In this document: positions 22,130-34,033 of the stretch, in pieces | How the letters are laid out: each line of letters starts with the position of its first letter | How positions within the stretch are numbered: the first letter of the stretch is position 1 | Source of the DNA: Bromus sterilis | Taxonomy: Eukaryota > Streptophyta > Magnoliopsida > Poales > Poaceae | DNA: 64,000 nt | Assembly: GCA_950022295.1 (NCBI GenBank) | Contig: OX465596.1 | Span: forward strand, 219,945,501 to 220,009,500 | Reading direction: 5' to 3' | The notes under the pieces: model-generated | Told to the model about the DNA's origin: nothing | The model's database searches: none | Seen by the model: only the letters and a program-made list of their open reading frames with translations | Position numbers and translations under genes: made by a program

Positions 22130-24919
22130 TGTCGGGACCCGGGGTTAGCGTATGTAATTCCAGTCACGATGCAATCACATGGAGAGCCGAGAACCGTACC
22201 CACCTGTCTAAGAAGACAAGGCCAAGCACAGAACGTTCTCGGTAAGCATCGAACGTGAGGGGCGTCCCATTCAGGCCGGATGATCATCTGAGATGGGTCC
22301 TCATCGTCCTCTCACAAGTCTAGATGCTTATGGGTGGTGAATCCCATACTCATAGACAAGTCACCTCAACCATGTTATCGATTGAACCCTAACTCTTACA
22401 TAGACTTACTCCAGCCCGATCACTTAGTCGGGGTCTAGGGCGGGATCGATCATACAACAAAGTGTGCACGTGACAGAGTCACGAGCAATCGCATCGCGAT
22501 GCCCCAAGCTGCGCACATCTAAGGGCCACTTGGTGTATAAAAGACCGCCAGCCAGATCACAACTAAGGTCTCGAAAACCCATACTAAGACATGCATGTTA
22601 TAAACATACACGCAGCACACATGCCTAGTATGAACAGCAGGTATCATCACATAACTCTGCAAAGTACTTCTTTATTTACTTACACATAGAGTATACAAAG
22701 ATCACATGTCTGTGATCAACATTACATCATACAACGGAAGCAAATTAGGTCTGAGTACAGGCAAGTTTAACAAATGGCTTAGAGAAGCCTTGTAAACAAA
22801 CATGCCCTTCCACGAGGGACCAGACTGCTGTCTGGGACTATGCTAACTTAGTCAACGTCGAGCTTCACGAAGGTGACTCCAACAGGGTCCGGTTTCTCAT
22901 CTAAAACATAGAATAAGCAAACGTGAGTACAAAGTCGTACTCAGCAAGACTTACATCAGAACTACACTACTCATGCTCAAGTATCAAGGTAAAGGGAGGT
23001 GGGGTTTCAACATGCAGAAATGCCAGCTTTGACTTGGCTAATCCTGAACTACGAATACCAGACTTGAGGTAAGAAGCGTACACGAGTCCACTACATCTCC
23101 AACCAATTACACCACTATGGTGACTTCCTCGACTTCCCCACGAGAAAGCACGCCATAGCACTCACGCTTATCTTGCGATTTTTAGAAGTATCCATTCAAG
23201 TTGTCTAATAATCAGGTACAGGTTCCAAGTAGTCCATAACCGTGGACGCGGCTATTCGAATAGTTTTGTTAACCTTGCAAGGGTGTAAGCTACACACACA
23301 TGACCATCGGTTACCGCCTTTTGCTCGCCACCGTTCAAGAGGTGACAACGAGGATGTTCACCACGACACTTCGCTCACAACCGGTCTATTCCAGGAGTCG
23401 ACTATCTGAGTTTGCCTCCGCTCGAGAGTCCGGCCGGATCAACGAAACGGACTGAAAAAATGCAAGTGACCGAGACGCCACCTCTGGCAGATGGTTTTCC
23501 TGCCTCACAGCTGCACCCACATATCTATATGACGCAACCATTCCTTCATTCTTTTTCTATGCAGATGCCAAATGGAAAGCCCGAACTAATGTGACTCTTG
23601 GACGTCGACACGGATCAAGGTACTAGGCCGAGAGGGGTCAGTGAGCCCAATGTGTGGTTGTACTCTTTGTCTTGGATTAGAATACAAGAACTCGGTGCTT
23701 AAGGCGGTGTTCAACGAGACAACCCACTGTGTACTCCTACACAGCCTCTCATCGTTCACCTTGTATTAGGGTGGATTCACCAACACAGTTTCACTTTCAT
23801 CAACACCATGTTCACTATCATCCGCGTCAAACTGTGCACACGGAGGGGGGGGGCAAGGGACTGCCGGAACGTCGCCGGCGACGAGGTCATCGACGGCTAT
23901 AGCCTGGCCATGTGGAAATGGCGACAGAGGCCATGAGGAGGAGCGCGGAGAGAGGGGTTCAAGGCGGCTGCTCACCCCGGTTCCAGCGGAGGGGACGGCG
24001 AGGTCGGAGACGGCTTGACGGCGGCGCAATCCTCGTAAAGCTCCACGGCGACCGACGGCGTCTCGGTGAAGAAGGCGGCGTCTCCAAAGGTGCCCGGGCT
24101 CGATTGATGGCGCGAATCGGCGAATCTCTCCACGGCGGTTCTGCTAGACAGCTTGAGGCGACGGATATGGCACGGTGGCCGTGCGTGCACGCGACGGCGG
24201 CGACGACGTGCTCTCTGGTGGCCATGAAATCTAATGAGAGAGAGAGAGCGAGAGGAAACAAAGAGAGGGGGAAGGAGATGGGGGTGACCAGGGGTCTTCC
24301 AGGCGGCCAGGTGACGCCGAGGCCAAGCTGCTGCGTGGCCGGCGACGAGCGCATGCTCGCCACACAGTGGTGTGCTCGGCTGGCCTGGAGGAAGACGACC
24401 CTGCCCCTGGTGGGCTGGGCCGGCTTCTGTCCAGGCTGGGCCAGGTAAGTGGGTGGGGTGGGCTCTCTTTCCTTTTCCTATTTTTCTTCTGTTTTGTTTT
24501 TCTGTTATTTTGTTTTGCCTAGAAATAAATAGCTAGGCAATTTTATAAAATGCCCAAATAATTTTAAAAACCCTAGGTGGTCAGTAGCAAACCACTTATG
24601 ACTTTTGGGCATTTTTGAAATTCAATAAATTTGAATCTCAATTCAAATAGGGGTTATTTTAATTTTCCAAGACATTGTTTGAATTATAGAATATTCCTTG
24701 AGTGTGGGAATGAACCCAAACCACTTTTAAAATGATCACCATCATTTATAGGAATTTTCCAAATATTCAAATGATTTTTGGAAAAAGATTGTTATCTGGC
24801 CATTTGAATTAATTTCTCAGGGCTTTTCTTTTCCCCATTTTTGAATTTTCTTTTGAAATTTGTGCATGATGCAAAGGGCACAAGCAACCCTATCACTTAC
24901 CCTAGTTGGGGTTCTGACA
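22130..24919 (-). mobile_element. T-family solo LTR (2.79 kb)
   Basis: It begins TGTCGGGACCCGGGG and ends GGGGTTCTGACA on the plus strand, with a perfect TCCAC target duplication. By comparison with the complete T element, its sense strand is minus. It is shorter than the T LTRs (4.07 kb), lacking among others the palindrome cluster seen at 53460-53557. It has the conserved block at about 23228-23290 and a GC-rich part at 23840-24440. No PBS or core adjoins it. The open frames at 23912-24448 are GC-driven and not supported as genes. Confidence 0.9.
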
Positions 24920-24924
24920 TCCAC

Positions 24925-25704
24925 ACTCGTACTCTCTCTTATATCTTGTACTCCATAGAGATTATCATTCATGCATATAGCTTTGTGGGGACCTTCACAC
25001 TATAGAACTTGGGTTGTATATTCAAATGATGAGCCTCTTCAAATGAGCTCTAGGTCTTCTTGAGCAAGAAAGTTGGATGCACCCCCACTAGTTCCATTGG
25101 AGAGCTTACCTTAGCTCATATGTGCATCCGTTGCATGGCAATCCCTACTCCTCACATCATATTTATCATATGGCCTTCTCTCGCCTATGATTGTCCTCAT
25201 TGATGTGAGCCTTTCACACCTTTTTGTCTTCCTCCTCCATCTTCTTTCTGTTTCGCCTTTTAGGTGTCAACTTTCTTGCTCACGCTCATCCATTGCATGA
25301 GTGCTCAAAATGTCGAAAAGGAGTGGATCAAATTGACTTGTACCTAGCTAGTGGTCTGGGGACGAGTCAAGATAAGATTCCAAAGAAGATCAAGTGTGAA
25401 ACTTTAGTAGATTGAGTTCTCAACAAAAATACTTTTTCTCTCGTATTTCCCTATCCCTTGCTTGCATGCAAACACCATTTGGAGACATTCGAGTCACGGA
25501 CAGCAAGAGCTCTTGCACCCTTTGTTCTTTTGTTGCTTGTGCCAATACTAATATAAACTCTTGCTTGTTAAGACTTCAATTGAATTGCATGCTTTGATTG
25601 CTTGACTTAAGATTTCTTATATGGTTGGTAGCATGTCACCACAGAAATTATGCTTGTTATCATTTACCTACTCGAGGACGAGCAGAAATTAAGCTTGGGG
25701 ATGT
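24925..25704 (+). other. A-plus internal non-coding region, right of solo LTR
   Basis: Continuation of the A-plus 3' region with no gene supported. It ends in the polypurine tract directly before the 3' LTR. Confidence 0.65.
25691..25703 (+). promoter_or_regulatory. Polypurine tract of A-plus
   Basis: AAGCTTGGGGATG ending one base before the 3' LTR start at 25705; the plus-strand primer for reverse transcription. Confidence 0.75.
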
Positions 25705-26932
25705 TGATACGTCCCAAACGTATCTATAATTTCTGCTTGCTCCATGCATGTTTTGTGTGATATTGCTATGTTTTTTATATACTTTCATATATCTTTATAC
25801 ATATTTGGGAACTAACCTATTAATGGTTGCAAGAGTGCACAAGTTCTTGTTTTTGTACTTTATGTGCACAAGATCAATCTCCACAGAAGCACCATCTCTA
25901 AAGAAGAAGAAGGGGCGAAGGGTCGTGGCCGTGGCTGTGGGCACCGCCGCCGCCGCCGTCGCCGTCTCCTTCATCTCCTCCGGGCTGCACCTATCCATCA
26001 ACAACTCTCCCTCTCACCATGTCCATGTGTATGTAGTTCCCCTCGGGGCTAAGGCTTGTATCTTGATCTATATGGTTTCTCTCTCTCCCATGATGTGATC
26101 TTTGTTGTGATCATAGGCTATGTTAATCTAGGGTGATCCCATGATGTTTCCCCTTCTTCTATGTATTGGATTTGACGTACTTACTTCATCCTATCTAGTA
26201 TAATCCCCGAGACCAAGGTGACAACGGTCTATTGGACATGGATTAGAAGAATATTATCATGAGTGATTTCCTCTTTTGTGTGTGGATTGAAGATTGAGAG
26301 TCTTTTGGTGCTTGTCTTTGACTATCCTTTAGATATGTTGTGGTGATTGTGGTACTCTCTTTGGATGGCCGCGGTGACATTGGGAAATCCATAGATTGAG
26401 AACTACGAACTTTGAGGTGTTCTTTTGTAGCCCTACAGAATTCTCGTCCTCTCTTGACCACAAAGGATTGACCTCCGAGTGCGTCTTCATTGCATGTTTT
26501 ATGGGAAATATCATGTGATTAGACTATGTTAATGTTGTTGGGAGTTGCCACTAGTGAAAGTATGAAGCCTAGGCCTTGTTTCCATCATTGTTACACCATT
26601 TGCACTCACTTTTGTTACTTGTTTCTTTGCTGCACTTTTTATTACAGATTTATATTACTTCGTTTTATCACACCTATCACCCATATTTTACCATCTCTTC
26701 GCAGAACTAGTGCACCTATACAACTCCTAGTTGTATTAGGTGTGTTGGGGACACAGGAGACTTCTTGTTTCTTAATGGCAGGGTTGCTTGAGAGAGACCG
26801 TCTTCAACCTCTACTTCCCTGAGTTCGATAAACCTTAGGTCATCCACTTGAGGGAAATTGCTGCTGTCCTACAAACCTCTGCGTTTGGAGGACCAACATA
26901 GTCTACAAGAATAGAAGCGTGCGTAGACATCA
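25705..26932 (+). repeat. A-plus 3' LTR, internally deleted (1228 bp)
   Basis: It begins TGATACGTCCCAAACG and ends GACATCA, followed by the GTGGC duplication at 26933-26937. Relative to the 5' LTR, roughly 340-370 bp are missing after tactttatgtg (near 25865), removing the TATA box. Confidence 0.9.
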
Positions 26933-26937
26933 GTGGC
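26933..26937. repeat. Right target-site duplication of A-plus
   Basis: GTGGC, identical to 17796-17800. Confidence 0.92.
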
Positions 26938-27201
26938 CCCCTGGCCCTCCTTCGGGGTTCGGGAGTCTTCCGACACGCTGATTTTTTATCTGATTTTTTC
27001 CAGATTTGTGGGGTACTTTTTATACGGGGGAAACTGAAATAGAAAAACAACAGAAAACAGCAACTGGCACTGGGGTGCACTGAGTTAGTAGGTTAGTCCA
27101 AATATGATCAAAAGTGTATGAAAGTGTATCTAGATCATAGCAATATCACACAAAACATGCATGGAGCGAGCATAAATTATCGATACGTTTGAGACGTATC
27201 A
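26938..27201 (-). repeat. A-minus 5' LTR, proximal part
   Basis: It begins on the minus strand at 27201 with TGATACGTCTCAAACG and parallels 8691-8333 almost base for base. Together with 16449-17800 it makes the full 5' LTR. Confidence 0.88.
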
Positions 27202-29614
27202 GTCCCTCTTACTAACAACGCACAAATCTGGGTGGCCCCCGGTGAGTCGACATCCATCTCAGGAGCCGGCCGCACTCTCGATCTGGTATCTACCATCTGT
27301 CGTAGGTTTGGGTTGCCGTTAAATTCTCACATGAGGCCGGGTCCTAAGCCGGAATGGTTGGACAACCAAGGAAACCATGTCCCCGCTGGCCTAGGATGTT
27401 TTAAAGAATATCTGCCAGGAGCTACCCGGCAGAGATATATGCATGGTTTTCAAATAGTAAATCAGCTTGGGCCACTACTAGAAATGTTTGGAGCTAGATA
27501 GGTAAGAAGAGGGGACCCCATAAAATCCCACACGGGGTTAGGCACGCTCGCCAAGAGACACAATACCCGGAACTCGGGTCCTAGGTGACTCAAATGGAAC
27601 AAAGAATCAGGGCGGGATAGCCTAGATCTTCCATCCTTCGTCGAATATAGTCAACATTATAATAATCATATAATCCAAAACAATATAATAATGTGATAGC
27701 CCAATCCAAGGAGTAATAGGGTAACATTCGTAGCGTCCTAAGCATGCATACTAAGTAGGGGCTGAGCAACGAGCAATAGTAACATAGCAGTACATGGTTT
27801 GCTGGGAAGGGACATGGTTGTATCGGTTTAAGAGAGGCTGTAAACATGTGGTGGGATCAAAATCGAACTTAACCTAGACTAGCATGCAAATCTCTTGTTA
27901 TAATAGAATGGATCATAAGTAATGTATAGTCCTTGCATGTTGATAAGTCGGGTTCCGAAGGTGTAGGAGATCGCGAGCTCGCACCGTCTCCGAGAGTAAC
28001 CGCGGGAGGACACAGGAAGGAAACACTGGAAAGAAATCGACAAGCAAGCATCTATTACTACGAAGCAGTCACGAGCAATCAACAACAAGAAAGCAACACG
28101 AGACAACAAACTACGGTATCGCATCTATCGTTGAGAGCGGTTACTAATAGGTTAAGTGGAGTACTCGTCACACACGACGATAACGCACATTTAGAATGGT
28201 TCAAGTTTTCTAGCTACACAACAGGATCAAAGGTTGTTAACATGGCATCTCACTCAAGCATGGCATATCACACAATCATGACAAGAGATCAAGAATAAAG
28301 TAAACTATCTACGCTAGTCAATTTAAGTTGGGCAAATTCCTAAACATGCTTATCACTATTTACCCCACGAAAATTATAACATTTGGTACTGTTCAGCCCT
28401 AGACAATATTTTAAGTTGGTTAACAACAGCAAACTATAGCACAAGCATAATCTAAATGCAATTCTAACCAAGTTACATATAAAGAACATTTTAATCGGAG
28501 CAATGGTTAAAAATATACAGCCTATTTCATTTACGGTGGCAAGCAACGTCAATAGCAGTGAAATAACATGTAGACAAGTTCAAACATGGCAAAGGGCAAC
28601 ATTTTATTAATCTACGCAAAAAATGGAGCAACTTTCCTGTAGAAAGCATCTCCATCCGAACTACCCGTGAAAAGATATTCGCGTCGCAAAATCCTATGTT
28701 TTTCTGTAATGTATTTTAATGAGCAGATAAATCTAAACGATACTGGGCCAAAACAGATCTAAACGGGCCTAACAGAGCGAGCGCTACGACACAGCTATGG
28801 GCCGAGCCCAACCGCAGAGAAAAAATAAAAAGAAAAAAATGGGAGGCACCTCACCATGGGCCGGCCCAGGACGCAGGGGCGCGGGATAGCTGTGCCTCGC
28901 CTACCACGAGAGGAGGTGTGAGGTCGAGGGACCCGTGGGCTGGGCCTTTGTGTCATGCTGGGCTAGGGGGCGCCGGCCCACATGGAGCGGGTGGCCCAGC
29001 CGGGCGATTTGGAGGCTGGGACGTGCTGGCCCATGGAGGCGGTTGGCTAGATTGGGGAGGCCGGGCTCCTCCCAAACGGAGAGACGCCAGCGACAGTCGT
29101 GGACACCGGTGAGGGGCGGTGCGACCTCGGGGTGACCGAATCTGGAGGCGGCGGTGCCGGGGCAACGTGACGGCGGCTGGGGTCGCCTGATCCGGTGGCC
29201 GGGGAGGCAAGGCGAGGCGGAGGCACGTTCTTCCTCTTCATGGAGGCTGTAGCTACGGGGAGAAGAAGAGAAGGGATTAGGGAGAGAAATAAGAGAAGGA
29301 GAGAGCAAGAGGAGGAGAAGCGAGGCCGAACACACGCGGATGGGAGGGGCGACCTGCGGCTCGCCGACGACGGCGGCTTCCGGCGGCGGGACGTGCTCGG
29401 GGCAAGGAGGAGCTCGGGGAGGAGCTCCAGGTGGCTTCGGGCGTGGGGAAGCCTTCTGGTGACGTGGCAAGCTCGGGGCTGTCCGATCGGGATCCGACGG
29501 CCTAGATCATCCATCTGAATATGAGGTGGGGGTTGGTGCTGGTGGTAGGAAGTGGCGGCGGGGGAGAGGGTGGCATGAAATTGGAGGGTTTGCCTAAAAT
29601 GGCTAGGGTAGCCT

Positions 29615-29625
29615 ACTATATATAG
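29615..29625 (-). promoter_or_regulatory. TATA box of Q3 3' LTR
   Basis: ACTATATATAG read on the minus strand, about 580 bp inside the LTR, near the position of the TATA box in other Q LTRs. Confidence 0.55.
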
Positions 29626-30203
29626 TAGGTGGGTGTTTCAGAGGGGTTTCGGGCCACGAAATGGCCCGTTTTTGGTCCGGTTTTTCGGGTGGGCTAGAAT
29701 CCGAAGATAAGATTGGAATCCGGGGGTCCAGCTATCAGCGCATGCAATATTTTTGAAATAAGGCCCTGGAGTTCTACCGACTACTATGCCTGGCACGTCC
29801 GATCGTTCACCCGCCCGACGAAGTCGGAATCGCACGAAATTCGAAACACCGCCTCATTGCATCGAACTGACGTCGTCTACAATGTTTCGCACCAAACTTA
29901 GAACGTCGAAAACCGTCCGACAAAATAACCCATTTAAATATAAATGGGGGTTTTCACACTAATGGTGAAGGCTGGTCTTATGCCGGAAGTCACGACAGTG
30001 ATCGGGTGACTTTCCCGGTGCCGCAACGAGGATGTGTCCTATTGGGAAAAAGGTTTGGTCCCGCATCCGATACGATAAATAGGGGGGAAATATTCACCGA
30101 TTAATAATTTGGTGAAGCAAACACTGCAAAAAATACAGGCAATCATCACAGCAACGCAACAAACAATTTTTTTTAATTTGGGTGAAAATCCCGGGCTGTT
30201 ACA

Positions 30204-30804
30204 ATACAAGACCACCAACAAGGGATCTCGTCCCGAGATCCAAGACGATCCGGGGGAGGGGAGGGGAGAGAAAATAGAGTCAACAATCTTCAACACCACC
30301 AACAAGGGACTCTACTCCACGTCGATGTCGAACTTCCATCGAGAAACTTTCTGCAGGGATATCGCGACGTCAAAGAACGAAGCCATCAGGAGATCAAGAG
30401 GAAGAATGAAAATTCAAAACGACGATCAAAAGAAAGTACTCTCACTCAAGTCGTGAGGATACTAGGAAAGAGGACTGAAGTCAACGGATGACCAAAATGT
30501 AAACCAGAGTAGGATAGACTAAAGGTACTACAGGATTTCCCAAACCTAAGATCGGAATCGAGACAATACGCTGCAAGAAAAGCGATGTAACGGTTCTAAA
30601 ACTCACACACGAGACCCTAGAGTTTGAAAGGAGATAAGTCAAGATTAAAACACTTATGTCACTTGTCCTGACCAGAGCATGGGTAAGGAGGAAAAAGATT
30701 CCTACTCTTCGATAACTAACTTGGTAACTATAAAATAGTTTTTGTCTAAACTCGACTTCATCCAGAAAAGGGATTCTACGGTCGGTAAGGCTCTGATACC
30801 AAGT
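30204..30804 (-). other. Q3 internal core, 601 bp, non-coding
   Basis: Same length as the E core. It carries a perfect hairpin GGATCTCG/CGAGATCC with a 3-nt loop at 30223-30241, 19 bp from the 3' LTR, and the PBS at its other end. No open frame with recognisable domains. Confidence 0.85.
30790..30803 (-). promoter_or_regulatory. Primer-binding site of Q3
   Basis: The minus strand reads CTTGGTATCAGAGC (tRNA-iMet type), next to the LTR end at 30805. Confidence 0.9.
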
Positions 30805-31404
30805 TGTAAGGCCCGATATGAGGTACTGTTCCAAATCTAGATGTTTCCATCCAGATCCGGGATGAAGCACATATCGGTCCCACCGCAACATATGACAATG
30901 CCATATGCCCCGGATTTCCAACATGATATCACAACATTACAGCTACATGGATACAACATTTAATACAATCGGCATACAATTGCCTTGAATACATTACATC
31001 AGCGGAAGATACATGTCTGGGTACAGACTACAATAAATGCCTAGTGGCAAAGAGAAAAAGACATTGCTCCCATAACCACATGGGTCCAGGCCCTCCGCCG
31101 GGATCCGCCTAACTAGTCGTCGTCGAGACTCCACGTGAAACATCGATCACCATACTTGTTGTCGATCAAGAACCCTGAAAAGAGTTTGGGGGTAGTATCA
31201 TGAGTACAGAAGTACTCAGCATCCAACTGTAGTGGTCAACCCGACCCAGCAAGGACTTCATCACTCGTCATTCTAGGATAACTAGTAGTTCACAGTAAGG
31301 ATGGGGTAAGTGGTGAGGTTGTTTCCACAGTAGCATTTGTGAAGTGGCTAACGATATAGAGAGTAAGATAAGAAGCCAAGAATTCGATAAGGAATCGCCT
31401 CCAA

Positions 31405-31844
31405 TTTAGAGAGATCGCACACATTTCATGTTTCCATATTGTGTGGGATGATATTCATAATCACAGACAGTTTTTGCAATGAAAACGTGTGGTCTGTTGT
31501 GGATACTGGCTGACGGTTTTTATATGCAGAACGTGTATGATGAATGATCTAATCGACACGGTTTTCGGAGGGACAACGTTTGTGTTGTTGAGCTCTATGC
31601 AAACGATTGGTCCCAAGAAACCGTGTGCAGCGTAATCCATAGAACAAAAATTATTTCACATTAATTTATTAACAGCGATTACAATTATCCTGTACTTGAA
31701 TTTATAAATTGAATTTAATAATAGGTGAAACTCAAAATTATATACATCCAATTTAAAAAGGTTCAACAATCAAAGAATAATACAAATCACAACAACTAAT
31801 GGTCTACCCTCAAAAAAACTAATGTTGAAGAATCAAAGAAGACG
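31405..31844. other. Unassigned sequence, possible CACTA subterminal region
   Basis: No gene. It contains several direct and inverted copies of an ACACGGTTTT-like word (aaaacgtgtgg near 31477, gacacggttttcgg near 31556, aagaaaccgtgtgc near 31617). Such short repeats are a habit of CACTA transposon ends, and CACTA sequence does flank the Tat element on its right. No CACTA terminus is visible, so this is tentative. Confidence 0.35.
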
Positions 31845-32926
31845 GCAAGGCACTGCTACTCGAGATCCACGAAGGAGTTTGCAGACACCACGTCAGCAGC
31901 CGCACTCTAGTGGCTAAATCTTTCTGAGCAGGCTTTTACTGGCCAACCACGATGCGAAACGCAGAAGACATTGTGCGACGCTGCATCGCCTGCCAAAAAT
32001 TCGCCACCAGACGTCATATGCTGGCATCAGAGCTCAAAACCATACCATTATCTTGGCCCTTTACAACATGGGGACTCGGTATGGTCGATCCACTAAAGAA
32101 ATCTTCCAAGGATGGTCGAACACACCTCCTAGTAGTAGTCGCCAAGTTCACCAAGTGGATAGAAGAGGTGCCAATCACCGGATCGACAGCCCTCACGGCA
32201 GTCAATTTCATCAAGTCAATCATCTTCTGGGTCGGTGTACCACACAACATCATCACGAATAATTGTACAAACTTCACAGTAGCCGAATTCCAAAATTTCT
32301 GCAAGGAACTAGGCATCAAGATCAACTACGCATCATTCGTGCACCCACAGTCCAACGGTCAAGTCGAAAAGGCGAACGGGCTAGTATGCGGCGGTATCAA
32401 AAAGTGGCTCCTCGCACCACTCGAGCAGGGCGTAGGTAACTGGATAGAAGAGTTTCCCGCTGTCCTATGGAGCCTGCGCATCACACCTAACGCCTCAAGC
32501 CAATATACGCCTTTCCTAATGGTGTACGGAGCAGAGGAAGTACTCACACATGACCTCAAATTTGGAGCCCCTCACATCACGGGGTACGAAGAGGAGGAAG
32601 CAGAAGACGCACTCGCTGATGACAAAGATGTCGCAGATGAAGCAAGAGACACAGCCCTAGCACGATCTGAAGGGTACCAAGACAAATTCTGCACATATCG
32701 AAGAAGCCGGCTCCGTACAAGAATCTTTCGTGAAGGGGACCTTTTCTTACGGCTAACACAAAAGAAGGTTCACAAGCTCTCCCCACAATGGGAAGGACCC
32801 TACATAATCTCAGAAGTAATAGGAGGAGGAAACTACAGGATGAAGAACCCGAAGACCGGCGAAGACGTGGGAAACCCGTGGAATGTGGCCAACTTACGCC
32901 TCTTCTACCCATACACTACCCACTAG
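31845..32926 (+). pseudogene. Integrase of Tat-type element, catalytically dead
   Basis: From 31845 the frame reads as the end of the RNase H-integrase linker (ALLLEIHEGVCRHH) but has an in-frame TGA near 31923; after it a 324-codon frame starts at 31952. It contains CIAC of the zinc-binding domain (residues 11-14), the integrase core and the C-terminal GPY-like segment (WEGPYIISEV near 285). Of the D,D-35-E triad, only Glu139 (HPQSNGQVEK) remains. The first Asp is Gly43 (WGLGMVD for the usual WGLDMVG) and the second is Asn103 (ITNNCTNF for ITDNGTQF). Spacing from 103 to 139 is normal. Integrase would insert the cDNA; this copy cannot, despite its long open frame. Confidence 0.88.
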
Positions 32927-33009
32927 AACTTTTTGCCCAGCAACTCGACATCGGCAGCATCGCCGATAGGCAACTCATGTAAAAACTAGAAGCAATAAAA
33001 CATGTGTTG

Positions 33010-33600
33010 CCCAAACGACACCACTCTGGCGCTCAGGAGCTCGAGCGCGGACTCCCCCCCCCCCCCGAGGCGCTTTTTTCTTACGCAACGACACTACATT
33101 GGCACTCGCGTCCTCGAGCGCGGAATCCACCCCCCCCCCCCCCCCCGCCGAGGCGATGTTTGCTTACGCGATGGCACTACTCTGGCACTCGGGGGCTCGA
33201 GCGTGGACTCCCCCCATGGCGCTTTTTTCTTACACGACAACACTACTTTGGCACTCGGGGGCTCGAGAGCGGACTCTCTCCCAAGGCGCTTTTTGCTTAC
33301 GCGATTATCGTACTTTGTCACTCGGGGGCTCAAGCACGGACTCCCCCCCCCACCCCCCGAGGCGCTTTTTGCTTATGCAACGACACTACTTCGGCACTCG
33401 GGGGCTCGAGCACGGACTCCTCCCATGAGACACTTTTTCGTCTGCGCGACTACACTACTCCCGCACTCAGGGGCTTGATCGCGGACACCCCACCCCCCCC
33501 CCCCCCGCCCCTCGCCCGCCCCGAGGCGCATTTTTCTCACACGATGACAACACTTTGACGCTCGGGGGCTCGGGCGCGGGCTCACCCTGTCCCTCGAGGC
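33010..33600 (+). repeat. C-rich tandem repeats downstream of integrase
   Basis: About six to eight imperfect units with a variable period of roughly 65-95 bp. Each has a GCACTCGGGGGCTCGAGC-like core, then a C-run (up to 17 C near 33130-33146) and a CGCTTTTTGCTTACGC-like spacer. The open frames over this stretch are repeat artefacts. Confidence 0.85.
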
Positions 33601-34033
33601 GTTCTTTACTTAAGCGACGGCAATACTCAAGAGCCCGGGACCTTGAGCTCAGGCTCTCCCTCTCCTCTGAAGCATCTACCACCTACCTAAGCAACGATTC
33701 TCCGGCGCTCGGGTGCTCAAGTATACAGCTTCCTTTTTTCACCCAACGAAATTCTCCTCCTCCCCTCGCAGTAATACTTCAGCAAAATCTGTACCAAAGA
33801 GTCCCTATGAGAAGGACAACGTCGCCGAAGCAACACCAGATATGGCAGTTTCAAGTCTTCGCCCGATCACAAGTGCTTGACCAAATACTCGAGGGCTACT
33901 CCCATCGGGAGCGCGATTCTAGAAGAGTGGGACCAGTTCAGCAGAACAATCTTAGCCTATGCCTTACAGTACAAGTCAAACATAGCCTTAGGGGCTACTC
34001 CCATCATGAGCGCTCTCGCGCACCCGATATTAC

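Larger units (their letters stand above)
17801..26932 (+). mobile_element. A-plus: non-autonomous Athila-type element with TSD
   Basis: A complete element on the plus strand: 5' LTR 17801-19398, PBS 19408-19425, internal region to 25704 and 3' LTR 25705-26932, flanked by a perfect 5-bp duplication GTGGC (17796-17800 and 26933-26937). The target is the 5' LTR of the related, oppositely oriented A-minus. Internally it has one 128-codon ORF and a long non-coding region, and no gag, protease, RT or integrase motifs. It is split by a T-family solo LTR (22130-24919). Confidence 0.92.
8333..27201 (-). mobile_element. A-minus: Athila-type gag-protease element, heavily nested
   Basis: In element orientation: 5' LTR (27201-26938 plus 17800-16449, split by A-plus), PBS 16438-16421, gag (16282-15730 and 11490-10965, split by Q2), protease (10709-10017), a non-coding 3' region (10016-8692), and the start of the 3' LTR (8691-8333), interrupted by Q1. 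There is no reverse transcriptase, RNase H or integrase, so the element was non-autonomous. Its right end at 27201/27202 lies inside a Q-family LTR. Confidence 0.82.
27202..31404 (-). mobile_element. Q3: truncated Q-family element, minus strand
   Basis: In element orientation: 5' LTR end 31404-30805 (only 600 bp left), PBS 30803-30790, 601-bp non-coding core 30804-30204, and 3' LTR from 30203 leftward to 27202, where A-minus interrupts it. It is a diverged subfamily: the GC-rich leader and the area around 29650-30100 differ clearly from Q1, Q2 and E. No gene is seen. Confidence 0.8.

Noticed and set aside
33010..33600. CRISPR-like regular repeats
   Set aside because: Units are variable in length, adjoining without unique spacers, and in a plant retrotransposon; a simple minisatellite.
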